The notes under the pieces: model-generated
Database searches by the model: none
What the model was told of the DNA's origin: nothing
Seen by the model: the letters and a program-made list of their open reading frames with translations, nothing else
Assembly: GCA_963556255.1 (NCBI GenBank)
Contig: OY744605.1
Span: 85,759,021-85,823,020, forward strand
Source: Allolobophora icterica
Taxonomy: Eukaryota > Annelida > Clitellata > Crassiclitellata > Lumbricidae
Direction of reading: 5' to 3'
DNA: 64,000 bases
Part shown: piece after piece, positions 1-35,290 of the stretch
How the letters are laid out: the number at the start of each line of letters is the position of its first letter
Position numbering within the stretch: position 1 is the first letter of the stretch
Translations under genes and position numbers: made by a program

Positions 1-165
1 ATCTTACTAATTTATTATTTTACTAAGTTTAATAATTTAGTCTTTCAGTTTAGCACATTCCCATCCATTGCCGGGATTCGACTAAAAAGAGAACAAACCT
101 TGTTTTAGGCAAACAGCCTTAGCATTGGGTTTAGTTAAACAACTCGGAGTTGGAGTGCATCCATA

Positions 166-275
166 CGAACAAACAACTCCATTGTCGCCTTTGGGTGGTG
201 CCAGTCTCAAGCCTGGACAAAGGAGGAGGGCGACGTCAACAGCCATAAGATGTCGCTAAACACTGGAAGCTACTA
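166..275 (+). repeat. Isolated copy of the repeat-field core
   Basis: Contains ggtggtgcca...gcctgga, aggaggagggcgacg and 'gtcaacagccataagatgtcgctaaac'-type sequence, homologous to segments near 46950-47040 (inverted), 55160-55240 and elsewhere at 40-64 kb. It shows that the family also lies downstream of the chitin synthase gene. Confidence 0.65.
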
Positions 276-314
276 CTGTAAACAATACTAATGAAACCAC
301 TCATTAGACAACTA

Positions 315-505
315 TTAATAATACGTATTTATTAAGCGCCACTGTATATTGACCAAGCATCAATCAATGGCGCTGAACAATCGTGAGTAAAGGACTTGCT
401 CGAGGTCCCTACACAGTAACCGTCACAGGGGAGGGGATCGAACCCGTACTCTCCGTGTTACGTAGGAACGCTCTAACCATTCGGCTACCGGGAAACACAC
501 AGCCG
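315..505 (-). mobile_element. tRNA-derived SINE
   Basis: On the minus strand a head with GTAGCCGAATGGTTAGAGCG (A box) and GGGTTCGATCCC (B box) is followed by the shared body (gcgccattgattgatgct) and a tail ending gcgcttaataaat. That tail resembles the 3' end of the GAAT-tailed LINE family. Confidence 0.8.
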
Positions 506-1201
506 GTGTCGCGTGACAGACTATCCCCCCTAAAGCGTATCCCCCCGGATGGAATAAACCGGTTTAGAGTATCCGGTGGGATGAACCATTCTATCCCCAC
601 TCGTCATACGCATCACGATAGCCTCGACGAAATTCCAGTCAAAATCACCAAAAACAAAGTAAATTGATTTCAGGTCGACGTACAAACTAAAGATACGCAA
701 TTCAAAAATTTTATGTGTGCAATAAATCCAAACAGTACGATTCAATACACTTAGAAACCGCCAAAAATGCAAACTAAACCGAATACTATTATACTCCATT
801 TCGCTAAGGGGGATGCGCATGTATGGGGGATACTCTATTTCGTGACACCGGCATGTTTGCCGTGAGTGGCGCCACGTAGGGAATGTCACATAGGTACATG
901 TCCTCTGCTGCTGTGTGAAGACTGAGCAAGATTCTGATCTGATGTAGTCTATTCTAGTCTGATCACTTTTCCATTATCATACTGCATAAGACGTCAAGCG
1001 CTGGTCTCCCAAAATGGAATCAGTCGACCGTGGTATTCTTATAGAGAAAGTTCAGTTGAAACCAATTAGCAGAGGGAGACTTATTTAGAAGATGTAAAGG
1101 GCACAATGTAGGATCATAAGGGGCACCTAATGGGAGACTAATAGGGATACATATTATAGGGTCACACCTAAGCATATTAAAACAGACACCCATTGAAGAG
1201 A
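506..1201. other. Region 3' of the chitin synthase stop codon; nothing recognised
   Basis: Should include the 3' UTR of the minus-strand gene. No clear AATAAA on that strand was found close to the stop, so the polyadenylation site is not assigned. Confidence 0.5.
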
Positions 1202-24064
<22,863 letters not shown>

Positions 24065-24146
24065 CGTCACTCTTAAAACTACTCTTGAGTAACGTTTGAG
24101 GCGAGGTGTGTTGCTCGGTGAAGCTCCAGAGCCGAAGTCAAGAGGG

Positions 24147-26520
24147 CTAATTCACCGAGAATAGTTAGCAGCGAACGTCCATTGCAGACAAGATATAGCT
24201 TCTAGAATGCGTCCTTCTTATAACGCATTGTCCTGCAAACTGTGGTTGGGTTTCTAATTTACATAGCGTCGATATCTGTAATGTCCTTCATGCTGTAGCG
24301 GCTCGCAAACTGGTTACGAGGAATGTCAGAAGGAATCGCCACTTATTACGTACAACTTATTTCTATCTTATCGAGAAGTATAGTTCCCAATTAACTTGAT
24401 TACTTATCGTTTGATGCATACCTACGAGGACCGCAGACGCAATTCTGTAAAACAAAGATAACTGTCGGCAAAGCCTCACGACATACACTATTAGGATGCA
24501 TGCGTATTTGGGCGTGTACAGGCCGCCTAGAGATATCGCGCTCATAACTCAATTGCTATTTGATATATACGCATGAAGTGATTGACACTGAAGCGACTTG
24601 GGATCACATGTAAGCTGTAGATTCTTCTTATGGGCAACCAATTAGACATGAAATTAAATGTAAAAAAACTCAGGTGATGTGCTTATTGCAAACCGTTCTT
24701 GCTTTACGGAATGGAAGCTATGAGCCTCAGTAACAGTGACGTGAACACACTAAACTACACCTACGGCATTGCAATGTGTAAGATCTTCAAGGTCAGCCAC
24801 TGCAGTGTTGAGGACATACTGCACTTCATGTAGGAACCTAAAATAAGGACTGCTGGATGTCAAGAAGAACAAAGACTCTTTCAAAGAGGCCCAGTTATAT
24901 AGGAAACACAGTTGTAAATTTTGTTTGCGATCTCCTATGAACATAGTATAATTCGCATTAAGGAAATGTGGACTATACGTTTAATTAGTACAGTACGTGC
25001 AGGTCTACTGTCCAGAGAATGCATCTTTTGTTTCTCTGCTGCGATATTTGGTGAATAAAAGATTAATATGTAGGCCTACATAATTACCATATTATCATTA
25101 TGCTATATTAACGTTATCTTGCGAGCTCTTACGGCTGCAAAATCATTGATGACATCATCAAAATTAATTATTTCAGCCGTCTTGAGGTCTCTTTCAATAA
25201 ATGGATTGCCAAATTAGTCAATCTCGTATCGCTCATTTTGAGGAAGTGGATGTGTGCGCACTGGTCTACTTAGAATGTTTACGCCTGTCTGTCTCGATAT
25301 GTGACATAGGAAGGGCTTCGAGTGGTTCATATAAGCTATGTCCAGCGTAAAGGTGAGAGCAGCAATACGGGAGTGGTCCTTATGGTAATTTCATTGAAAG
25401 TAATTAGATAAATTAATGCTTTTAAAAAGATCTGTATAAGGAAGAGACGTTCAAGAGACTTCAGACGTCATTGAACACTGTCCAACCGGAATACTTAAAA
25501 TGAATTTACTATTCTTATCCCTTAGTCTACTCAATTTTCAATATCAGTTCATCTGAGTAGGCTACCATTCTCTGTTCATGCTTAAAACTCGACGCGTTCT
25601 TTCAGTGAACGAGTTTCACCATTTGCTGCATCCAGGTTCTGTAACTGTCCCTCTGTATCTGTCTCCCTTCCGCTCAGTCGCATATATCATTTCTCGCTTA
25701 TATCATTTCGATCTCAACTTGAGACTTACCTTTTCAAAATGCTTATCCGTCTTGATCTGCCACTCTGTCCTAGCGGACTAATCACCTGGACATTGACCTG
25801 ATTATGGCTTGGATTTGGTTATATGTAATCATTTGCTTTTGTAGGCTTAAAGTGTTCAGATGTGACTCCACGGAGAAACAATCGCCCTACCTTGCCTCTA
25901 TGTGTTGGCGCCCATACTTAACCACTTTATGTAGCGCCTTTATAACATCAAAACGAATCCTATGCGTCACGTGGCTTGACAAAAACTTGTCGGTTTCATC
26001 GAACTTCGAACGCAGAAACGAAAGACAAACGCAAATGTAAATCGGTCAATATCTACTGTGACCTCTTCGGGCAATTCGGTCAGTCTCTATTGTGACCTTT
26101 TCGCAACATTTGGTCAGTCTCTAGTGTCCTTTTCGGGATAATTTTCGATGTGGAATAGGATTGTTAAAATTCCCTCCAGCTTGGTGAGTCTTACTGCTTC
26201 TAAACAGCTTAAAAATTTAAACGCGAACAATAACGCTATGATCGGACTATTATTATCAGCAAAGCTTAGAGGACCGGCTTATTCACGAATGTTGCGTCGT
26301 GTCAGACATCAGAGAGTTTGTCTATAATAAGCTGAGACAGTTTGCCAGACTCTTTATTAGAGTGATAGTAGCAAATTAAGTCTAGACTAAATCGACCATT
26401 TAGCTGAACTCAACCGCTTTAAGGATCGCGACGCGTCCACAGATAACGTAAGGTTTCGCACTAGCATAGATAATTGTTGATGATGGACACTCGTGAAGAG
26501 GTACGCGATTGTATTGTTTT
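24147..26520. other. No gene or repeat recognised
   Basis: Upstream of chitin synthase exon 1. AT-rich with only short open frames. It may hold 5' non-coding exons and the promoter of the gene, but no motif can be assigned. Confidence 0.5.
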
Positions 26521-26529
26521 GTATTGTAT

Positions 26530-26880
26530 CTAGAAATTTATAAAGCGCCTCTCGCAGAATAACTATTCAGAGGCGCTCTCAGACCAGAAGCCCCGGGGAA
26601 ACAGAAATGTCTTTAGAGAACACGATACCGATGAGGAAAAGCCAGTCATTAGTTTGGCCCTGAGCAGAGGGGGAAGGTCATTCCAGATCGTGGGACCCAC
26701 AGTCACCCACTGCAGCAAACGCCCGATGCTGGGCCAAGGCAAGTTTAGCCCTGGGAACAGAAAGATCATGCCGATTCACAGAGCGCAATGAGCGAGAAGA
26801 AGATGCAGATTGCGGCTTTCGCAGATAGTTCGAGAGATATTTCGATGGTCTAAAGGTTAGCATACTCGACTGTTTGTCAG
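26530..26880 (-). mobile_element. LINE 3' fragment
   Basis: On minus two adjoining frames give YLRKPQSASSSRSLRSVN...RAFAAVG and VGPTIWNDLPPLLRA...SLKTFLFPRGF, ending SASE. The 3' hairpin gagcgcctctgaatag...gagaggcgctttataaat follows (26530-26575), as in the copies at 19030 and 36030. Confidence 0.75.
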
Positions 26881-27039
26881 CCCAGACGTCGGCGATTGAA
26901 GTCCCCGCCAAGGCGGATAGGTATTTCGAGATTTCTGGAGCACTTATGCCCCCTAGCGAACACAGCTTTCTTTCTTTATCTCCTACTTTTTCATTTTTCA
27001 TCCAAAATTCACTTTTTTATATTTTTCTTCAACCTTTTT

Positions 27040-27290
27040 TGCCGCCTCTGCAAAGGTGCCGCCAGGGGCGACTCGGCCCATCTGTCCCCCATTCGTACGC
27101 CACTGGTTGGCTCTCCGCCCTCACATGGTCTTCCCCCTCCTCTAAAAACTACTCATAACGGGAATCTCCCCGGCATCTACTCGCTCGCTCAAGACGTTTC
27201 TGTTTCCACGGGGCTCCTGCACTGAGGGCGCCTCTGAATAGTTTATGCTGCGAGAGGCGCCTAATAAATTACTAGATACGATACGATGCC
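27040..27290 (+). mobile_element. LINE 3' fragment, same family in the opposite orientation
   Basis: Encodes SLKTFLFPRGS...EGASE and then the gcgcctctgaatag/gagaggcgcctaataaat 3' end and a (GATAC)-like tail. It lies some 300 bp from the inverted copy at 26530-26880. Confidence 0.65.
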
Positions 27291-27379
27291 GAGGCTAAGA
27301 AAAGTCGTTGTTAATAATCCTATTCATGACCGCTTCTCATTCATATGCGAAAGGACTGTTCTTAATATATTCTTACTCC

Positions 27380-28460
27380 TGCTAAATGGAGTACCACTAG
27401 GATCAGTGATTGGGCCACTGCTGTTTTTTATTTATTTTTATTAATGACATAGACGATGGGATTTTATCTAAAATTTCCAAGTTTGCAGATGATACAAAAC
27501 TATGCAGAGCAGTGGAAGATGAAGAAGAAGCGGAGATACTGTGGGAAGATCTGATAACAATGTTCCGATGGTCCAGTGCATATTTTAAGGAATATTGACT
27601 ACTGGGACAAAATCAGACTGGGACAAAATCAGACTTTTTCTAAAAATTCTTCTCCAAAAAAAGTTGATGACTTTTTTTAGTCATCACCTTCTTTTACAGC
27701 TTTTCTCAGGTCTTTCAACCAATAACAAGGGGTCATTCAACAATAATGTCATACCTTTCTCGTTTTACTATACTGGGACAAATCTTTAAATTCTTGCAAC
27801 ATTTGTCCCACTAGTTGTACTTTATACATACATTGCCTGGGACAAATCAGTCTGACTACTGGGACAAATCCTAAGACTACTGGGACATTTGTCCCACTAG
27901 TTATACAGTTAAAATATGCCCTGCGATGGTCACAAGGCTGGCAAATGCTCTTGAATTTGGAAAAGTGCTCAGTGATGCATATGGGGAAGAAAACCAACAA
28001 GTTTTCGTATTAAATAGGGGTAAGGTATTGAAAGTGAGTGAGGAGACAAGGATACAATACTGATGTTGTACAAATAGCTAGTTAGGCCACAGTTGGAATA
28101 CTGTACCCAGGTATGGAATCCATACCTGAAAAAGGACATGGAAAATTGGGAAAAGTCCAAAGAAGAGCTACAAAAGACAGAAAGTGGAGCAGAGGAGATC
28201 TAATCGAAGCTTACATTTAAGATTATCACTAGAAAGGAAGCACTGCATGCAATGGAAGATGTTCTTTGAATAAGCACCAAACAAGGCAACTCGGGGACAC
28301 AGGTATAAATTATTTAAGAAGCCGAAAGGAACATTAGGGCAGAAATTCTTCAGTGCAAGAGTTGTAGGCTAGACTTGAAGAATGGTTTGGATCACAGTAT
28401 TGTCTCAGTGGACACTATGACAGCTTTTAAGAAGCTAAGCAAATTGGGCTATTAAGCGTT
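27380..28460 (+). mobile_element. LINE (L2/CR1-like) RT remnant interrupted by a hAT MITE
   Basis: In broken frames it reads GVPLGSVIGPLLF, NDIDDGILSKISKFADDTKL, then beyond the insertion GWQMLLNLEKCSVMHMGKK and LEYCTQVWNPYLKKDMENW, ending in MTAFKKLSKLGY. The order and spacing match vertebrate- and invertebrate-type L2/CR1 RTs. Stops and frameshifts make it inactive. Confidence 0.85.
27574..27923. mobile_element. hAT-type MITE (350 bp) inside the LINE RT
   Basis: Ends CAGTGCATATTTTAA and (inverted) CAGGGCATATTTTAA. The 8-bp direct repeat CGATGGTC flanks it at 27566-27573 and 27924-27931. Removing element plus one repeat restores the RT frame (MFRWSQGWQML). The interior has several 'actgggacaaa' copies in both orientations. 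Confidence 0.95.
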
Positions 28461-28872
28461 CGATGTTAATTATTTGCAGTGGTTCTTCTAAACCACTTGA
28501 CAGCTGAAACCCTTGTTATGTTAGGTCTATGTTATTCCTCATGCGCGTCAAATGCGCATGAAACCCAATCATCGCTTGCACATGCCATAATAATTGGGTT
28601 TACCAATAAGGAGCATATCGATACGGTCTGATATTCTCGATATTGAGCTATTACGGCTTTGTTTTGGTGTGCCATCGGACACCGGTGCAATAGAAGTTAC
28701 TAATTAGACCCCTTATTATTATTATTTACTATTATTAGCCAAAACGTCCCAATCGTCACATGCATTGGGTCTAATGTGGGTTTCAGAGTCAAATCCACAT
28801 GTTCAGAACTGTAGAATCGTTGGGACTCCATCCTACGTGTAAGGAGACGAAGATAGGCCTATGGGTTCAAAC
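28461..28872. other. No feature recognised
   Basis: AT-rich sequence between the LINE remnant and the unassigned open frame. It includes a short TAT/ATT run and one TAGGCCTA octamer near 28854. Confidence 0.4.
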
Positions 28873-29235
28873 TCAACTGACTAACTAGTTAGAAGCTTGC
28901 TTTCTTATCGCTGCTCCAGTTACGAACACCATACATTATACTCGTATAATGTTTGTGTATCTGCCGACCCTAGCTACATCGGGTAAAGCGTACGTCCCGT
29001 GCACCTTTGTGCGTGCTGATCCTGCTACAGAAAAACGTGTAAGCCTACAATTAAGTTTACCTGACTGACCTTTCGATCTGGACTTGGAACCGAACCAGAC
29101 CCTACTCTGCCTCGAAAGTCTTTCTACCGACCGAGGAGAGCCTGTGAATATCAACCCTGCCAGCATTTCCAGTGGCTATATGTGGAACCCAAAATACGGG
29201 TCCCATATAATACCAGTAGGCCCTATCGAGTCCAT
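28873..29235 (+). pseudogene. Unrecognised open frame of about 120 codons with one internal TGA
   Basis: Between in-frame stops the plus strand reads about 60 codons (containing YLPTLATSGKAYVPCTFVRA), a single TGA at about 29068, then about 55 codons (containing NPASISSGYMWNPKYGSHII). Its composition looks protein-like rather than random. No family was recognised; it may be a decayed gene or transposon fragment. A 23-bp repeat (cgcagtagggtactatcggc) follows at 29253-29305. Confidence 0.25.
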
Positions 29236-29864
29236 TTGGAGCTAACTGTACTACGCAGTAGGGTACTATCGGCTACGCAGTAGGGTACTATCGGCTACAC
29301 AGTATCCTGTAGGGCAGAAGATGGCATACCTCACTGATGTCCGCATTGGGCATAGGAAAACCCTGCTCTTGTCCGCATTTGGGTGACTATTTCATCCCCT
29401 TCCTCGTGGAAGTCCTTTACGAGCGCCTCCGATTTGGTTTTCTCTTTTAGCGACGCCATATAAACTTTCAATTAAACTTGCAACTAAGGCCCTATATAAA
29501 TGTCTAATTAGAATTACAACTTGCGCTTCCTATTACCGAATCTATATACAGAACGAATTAGATCTGATTGATTAGATGATAAAAGAAGACAAACGAAGAG
29601 AACAAATAACCAAAAGAGAATCTCAGATATGTTTCAGACATGTTGACGTCATCTCAAACGGGTCACGTGACCACTAACTGAATTATTTACAGAATATATT
29701 ACCAGTTTAACGAGATCAGTCAAAAATTTACCAGTAGCTACATAATTTCTAAAATAAAAAACTCGGCTTCTAAACAGCTTCAAAATTTAAACGCCAACTA
29801 GAACGCCATGATCGGATTATTATCAGAGGGAACGCATTCTCAAACGCTTCAACCCCATTGCTAC

Positions 29865-29865
<1 letters not shown>

Positions 29866-29939
<74 letters not shown>
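29866..29939. repeat. (AAT)n microsatellite
   Basis: About 24 aat/taa triplets, followed by AT-rich DNA with further scattered units to 30260. Confidence 0.95.
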
Positions 29940-29940
<1 letters not shown>

Positions 29941-30259
29941 GTAAATAAAAAATAGAAAATAATACTGAATAAATGAAAAATAAAATATATGAAAATTTAA
30001 TAATAATAGGTCTAATGATGATAATAATAGGTAGGGCCTGATAATAATACTGATTAATAATAATAGTAGGCCTAAATTAAAATAGAAAATAATACTGAAT
30101 AAATGAAAAATAAAACAGTAAGTAAAGATGCAATACCAACAATAAACAATAAAAAGTATAAATAATGAACAATAATTACCAATACTTAACTATAATAATT
30201 GCGATATATTATTAATCACATTGTAAACAGCAATAATAACGATAATGACATTAATATTG

Positions 30260-33200
30260 ACAATGATGAATTTAATGAGGATAATGATGACGATGATCGT
30301 TTCAACCAAATAATTTCATTTTTGAAAGGCATTCAGAGCGTTTGATTAGGCAGACATTAATTAGCACTCTCAACAACACGCAATGATTTTAATTAATCCC
30401 TTTCGTAAATGCTTCAAGAAATTGCTGCTGGATTTCTGCCGTTAGCAACTGGACATGCATCACTTCTACTCGTTTAAATATGACAAAGAATTAAAAAGAA
30501 GAAAATACGCAATGTAACACGTTTCATATAGCGCCTTTGTACCTGCAACCACGGATTTATGTAGCGCCTCTTCGATAGACAGCCAACAGATGCAGCAGGT
30601 GGCAGTGGTAGTAGTACTTTTTATTAGTATTATCACTTTTATTTTTATTATTATTATTACTATTATTATTATCATTATTATTATTAGTAGTAGTAGTAGT
30701 AGCACTTTTTATTATATATTATTTTCTGTTGTTGCTATTGTCATAAAATAACTTAGAGTACCGGTACATCAAGCTATGACACTCCTATCTTCGCTGTGTA
30801 CTCGCGAGTGTGGTGGTTAACAAAGCGAAACAGCTACGCCACCTAGCGGAAGATATTAAAAACGTCACGATCCAATGACGCAGCCTCTTTCAAGGCGATT
30901 GGGTTCACAGCTTCGCCGACTGCAGCGCTTGTAAGGTAAAGTAGTAGTACTTTACCATGACGATCATTTTACCAGTATGTTCACAAATGAAATGAATATA
31001 AAGTCAGCGAATTATATTATACACCTAAGCCTGCCTATGCTAACATGTATATATATGTATATATAAAATACATCTCTTCCAAAATATTACTAACAACCCT
31101 CAATGTTACATTTCGAAAGCTACTTCTCCGACCTGCCAAAGTCGAAATCGCAATCAAAGGAATACGGCATAAATAGATAATATATATAGACAGATATGGT
31201 TAAAAGCAGCGTTAAGATAATAATCTTCCACAGTTTCAACAATAATTGAACGTGTGATATATAAGAACTTCAGAAATGCACGTAGTAAGTTTAAAAATTA
31301 CACAATACTTTGACTTAAACTGTTTTTCTGATATGATGACAACGTTTTAAGACTATAACGGCTCATTTTTCGACAATAAAGTCGGTCACCGACGAACTAT
31401 GACGTCACAGCTTATTTTAGAACCGTTTACTGACGCTATGACATAAAGTTAATCACTGTCCCTTGATAATTTAAACTCCGCACTCTGCAGTAACTAAACA
31501 TCTCAAAATGATGGAAGTTAACACTGAAGCTTTATTCAAGTTACTTCAAGTTCTGAAATGCTATAAGACGCCTCAAATCAAACTACAGCGTACAATTTTC
31601 AGATTTAAAAATCGAACTAAACTTCAAAATCACACGGCCCTGAATAATTTCCAGTTTTTTAAAAGTAAGTTAACCTATAGAAGCGCTTTGAAAACATTTA
31701 AACAAGTTTAAACATTCGGAAAACTTTAAAAGTAACCTGAATATGCAAATCAGTGAGAAAGAGCAGAAAGAGCACTTGCTATATATGTGACATGATGAGT
31801 AGTTATCTAGATTCTAGAAGGTGGGACTATAATATTTCTGGTGTGAACTGAATGCTAACAAAAGTCTGGTGATATGACTGTATTAATAAGAATCGGATAT
31901 GCAGTTCTCAGTTTAGAACTAGGCCAGTTGTAATGATATGCAGATAATGTCTTGTCTCTTCAAAACCATGCACTTCTGAACGTTGTGAGGGGAATTTTCA
32001 AATTTCAGTTGTATTTATTTATCTATTATTATTTATCAACGAAATTCAAATAGCACCACTCCACACAAATAATTAGAGGTGCTCTCATAATTAAATTAAA
32101 CAATGTTAAATGTAATTAAGGACAGAACATTAATTTTATCAGTTAGCAACTGTATATTTAGATACCAAGTGTTTTCTTTATTTAATTATTTACTTATTTA
32201 GTTATTTATTTACTATATTTTTATCTTAAAAGTTTCATGAGAACTGAAGTCAAGACATACACAGAGCAAAGTGTGCTTCAGATGTCTATTCAGAGAAAAA
32301 ACAATTGAATCAGAATTCGTTCAATATTTAACCCCATACGTAATCATGTGACTGCAGTGATTTTTCAAAAAGCTAAAAAAATATAACCATTTGAAGAAAA
32401 ATTCTTTACAGTTATTGTAACAAACTTTCAGATTGATTATACAGTTTCAAATAGGAAATAAATTGTATACTATCCGGTAAACATCACAACTGTGATCGAG
32501 TCTCGTGGACTATATATGTATAGTAAACTAAGACTACGTTACAGGTTATGTAAAGAAAAATGATGAAAATAACGAAAAATCTTTGATTACAATTAAAGCA
32601 ATACCTTTAGGAAAGAAAAACAGCAAACAATGTATTACTTTGCACAATGACGTCAGCATGCTGCATTCGGTTGCCAGGCAACCTAATGCTACAGATAAAT
32701 ACTGTTGCTTAGCAACAATACATGTTACCAGGCAATATTATGCTACGAAGACATTCTGAATAAAACCAAGTCCAAGATTTGCAAAGAATTTAACGAACAT
32801 ACACCACTAGCCCTAAAACAACAAATGACTGAATTAATCGATCATTAAACTATACACAAATGACGAATCTACACAATTTGAAAACTAAACTTGTTTTTAT
32901 CTGGAAAAGAAGAAAAAAACACCAAACAAACAAAATTCATTACTGAAAACTTAGCCCACCAACAGTTCACAAGATTTTGTAAGTTGTGACAGATAGGCCG
33001 ACATCCAATTTCTACGCCACAGCGGCCACACTATTTGGCACTCGAAGGTCAAAACAAGTTTGTACAGTTGAACGTTGACATTGGCACTGCGTGTGACTAA
33101 TAGAATTCAAAGTTAATCATAGTAATACATGTCTTGATTATTATTTTTTAAACTTTGATTGGCAGTGCAGTTTAGAATCACAAACATAGTACATGCAAGA

Positions 33201-34441
33201 TTTGCAGCAGAATTTTCACAGAATTCGAACGTGAAGCATATTGCCTGGGTTTCAATCGTACACCGAATTTACAACAGAAACAACATCATTAACTTTGAAG
33301 ACGAAGATGCCATATTGCGACTGCATAACAAGGGTTCAATAATCTCTGACATCTGACTGCAGTGGAAGTAGAGGATGTAAATAACTCGGACTAATAGTCG
33401 GGAAATCAAAATGATCAATTCAAGGTAAGATCACAGACAACAACTCCAGACCAACTCACTGGACCAGACTAGGAGATATACTAGGTAGCACCTCAGCATG
33501 AAGCATTCTCGTTTTGCGAAAGATATATTGAACACACACAAGGCTCAAACCGATTACCATAATGACCACGACTTTCATGAAGGTAAGTCTCTTTCAGTCA
33601 GCAAACACGTCTCGCCTTTATTAAATAGGCCCAACGATGCAAGCACCCAACGAAGTTTATCCAGAAACCTATGTTAGGCATTGAAGTCTTTGAAACATTG
33701 AAGTAAAAAGAAATCTTAGAAACTAAGAAAATTCTGTAAACTGTGAGCCATTTCATTGAAACTTTAGACTTGGCTCAAAACTGATTAACAGGAAATTCTC
33801 AAAATGAAATACTTCACCTGTCTGAAATAGATACAGTAGTACTCCACAGGCAGCTGTGAACATGAATTTCCAATCAGATAAACAGATTGCTTTGGAAAGC
33901 AGTAAATTCTTCTGGAAAACGATATTGTAAATTCGCACTAATTCTGGATTCCCTATCAGATAAATGACTACTTTGGCAAAACAATCACTTTTGATTAAAA
34001 AAGATCATGCACAGTTGCACTTACTTCGGGTTTCCACTCTGATAAATTGACTGCCTCCACAAAAATTCCTTCTAATTCAAAACCATCTCGGAAACAAACA
34101 CACTTACATCGGAACCAAACAAACGGGGATAAAGAAGGGATACAACACACGGAAATGATCAGGAAAAAAGACTACCAAAAGACCAATCGCAAACCACACC
34201 CAGTTTAAAACATCTTCGTGAGCACCATGTGTAGATAAGAACTCCAGCCGTCCTGTGACGGTCAACTAGACATCAACAAAGACGTCCAATCCATCCGGCC
34301 ACAGAATCCGATAACTACGAAAAGTTACCGACCTGTCGACAGCACGCGCGCGCGGACCAACCAACGGCTGCGCGACAAGCCCTGCGTGTTCTCTCGGAGA
34401 TCATGTGATCTGCAACGTCATCGTCGTCACGTGACTTCTTA
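30260..34441. other. No gene recognised; AT-rich DNA with a few repeat traces
   Basis: Contains att/tag microsatellite traces at 30610-30710 and a 3' LINE end in minus orientation near 32040-32095 (gcaccactcc...gaggtgctc). Short open frames at 31508-31711 and 33159-33356 have no recognisable motif. The higher-GC stretch 34200-34440 is the 3' flank of the FAPY exon. Confidence 0.4.
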
Positions 34442-35051
34442 TTAGTAGGGCGCGAACTTGTTACTGTTCCTCGTGGCGGCGAGGGCCACTCCGCCCTTGA
34501 TCTTGGTCGCCAGGTCGGCCCTGGCGTCGAAGAACGTGGCGTTTACGAAGCTGCCGTAGTTCAGAATGGGAAACGGTTTGACGAGGGACCCGAATGGAAT
34601 GGCGAGGGGGTGAGGATGGTTCTGCTGCTGATGCTGCTGAGGAAGCTGAGGATGCTGGGGATGATGAGGATAATGATGAGGATGCGGCGGTGGCTGGGCA
34701 ATGGCGATCTGGTTGAAGACCGCCCCTGGAGGTAGGGTCATCGTCGACATGGCAACGTGCGGGTGTGCCGCGCTGCCCGGAGGTGCGGCGGCGATTGCCA
34801 GCGGGGAGTCGGAGGAGGAGTTGACGGGCGTAAGCGCCATTGACGACAGGGTGACGGACTTCATCGATGTGAGGGCAACTGCCCCCGGCCGATGGTATTC
34901 GGCGCCGAGGTTTAAGGCCACGGAGGACGATGATGACGACGAGGAGGAGGACGAGGGACAGGGAAGGGCGGGCATTGGGCCCGTGCAGAGGCCGTTAGCC
35001 CCAGACGGGTCAAGAGCTGCCGTCAGGGCCAACGTGTTGTGCATCTCAAGG
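34442..35051 (-). CDS. Last coding exon of an unidentified upstream gene; C-terminus FAPY (possible Rbfox homologue)
   Basis: A minus-strand frame ends with ...NKFAPY and TAA (34442-34444). It is preceded by a strong acceptor: a T-rich tract and TTCGACAG at about 35052, with one nucleotide completing a split codon. The exon is therefore probably terminal and the gene continues towards higher coordinates. It encodes about 200 residues of low complexity: a poly-Ser run, Ala/Pro-rich segments, then a His/Pro/Gln-rich stretch. RBFOX splicing factors end in RFAPY, which acts as part of their nuclear localisation signal, and their tails are also disordered; that is the only basis for the suggestion. 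No RRM is visible in the window. High GC compared with its surroundings supports real coding. Confidence 0.55.
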
Positions 35052-35212
35052 CTGTCGAACAGAAACAGAAAACACAGCCAAGCGTCAGTCACGAAGCACT
35101 TCATGCCAAACAGTTAACAACCAGTTAAAAAACAAAGCATACAGGCCGTTCCAGAAAAAAACCAGTTTATATTCGAATTCAACAAATTTTATCAGCAAAT
35201 ATGTGAATAATC

Positions 35213-35239
35213 AATATATATATATATATATACATATAT

Positions 35240-35287
<48 letters not shown>
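35213..35287. repeat. (TA)n microsatellite
   Basis: Mostly pure ta dinucleotides with a few tatacata interruptions. Confidence 0.95.

Positions 35288-35290
<3 letters not shown>

Noticed and set aside
423..487. Genuine tRNA gene
   Set aside because: A and B boxes are present, but the cloverleaf is not complete and the same body follows in three other copies; a SINE head.
29066..29070. TGA as selenocysteine codon
   Set aside because: No selenoprotein family or SECIS-like element can be recognised; a plain stop in a decayed frame is simpler.
31508..31711. 67-codon plus-strand frame (MMEVNTEALFKLLQ)
   Set aside because: Lys/Asn-rich, no splice context, no homologue recognised; within chance expectation for AT-rich DNA.
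33159..33356. 65-codon plus-strand frame
   Set aside because: No motif, no start or splice context; cannot be told from chance.
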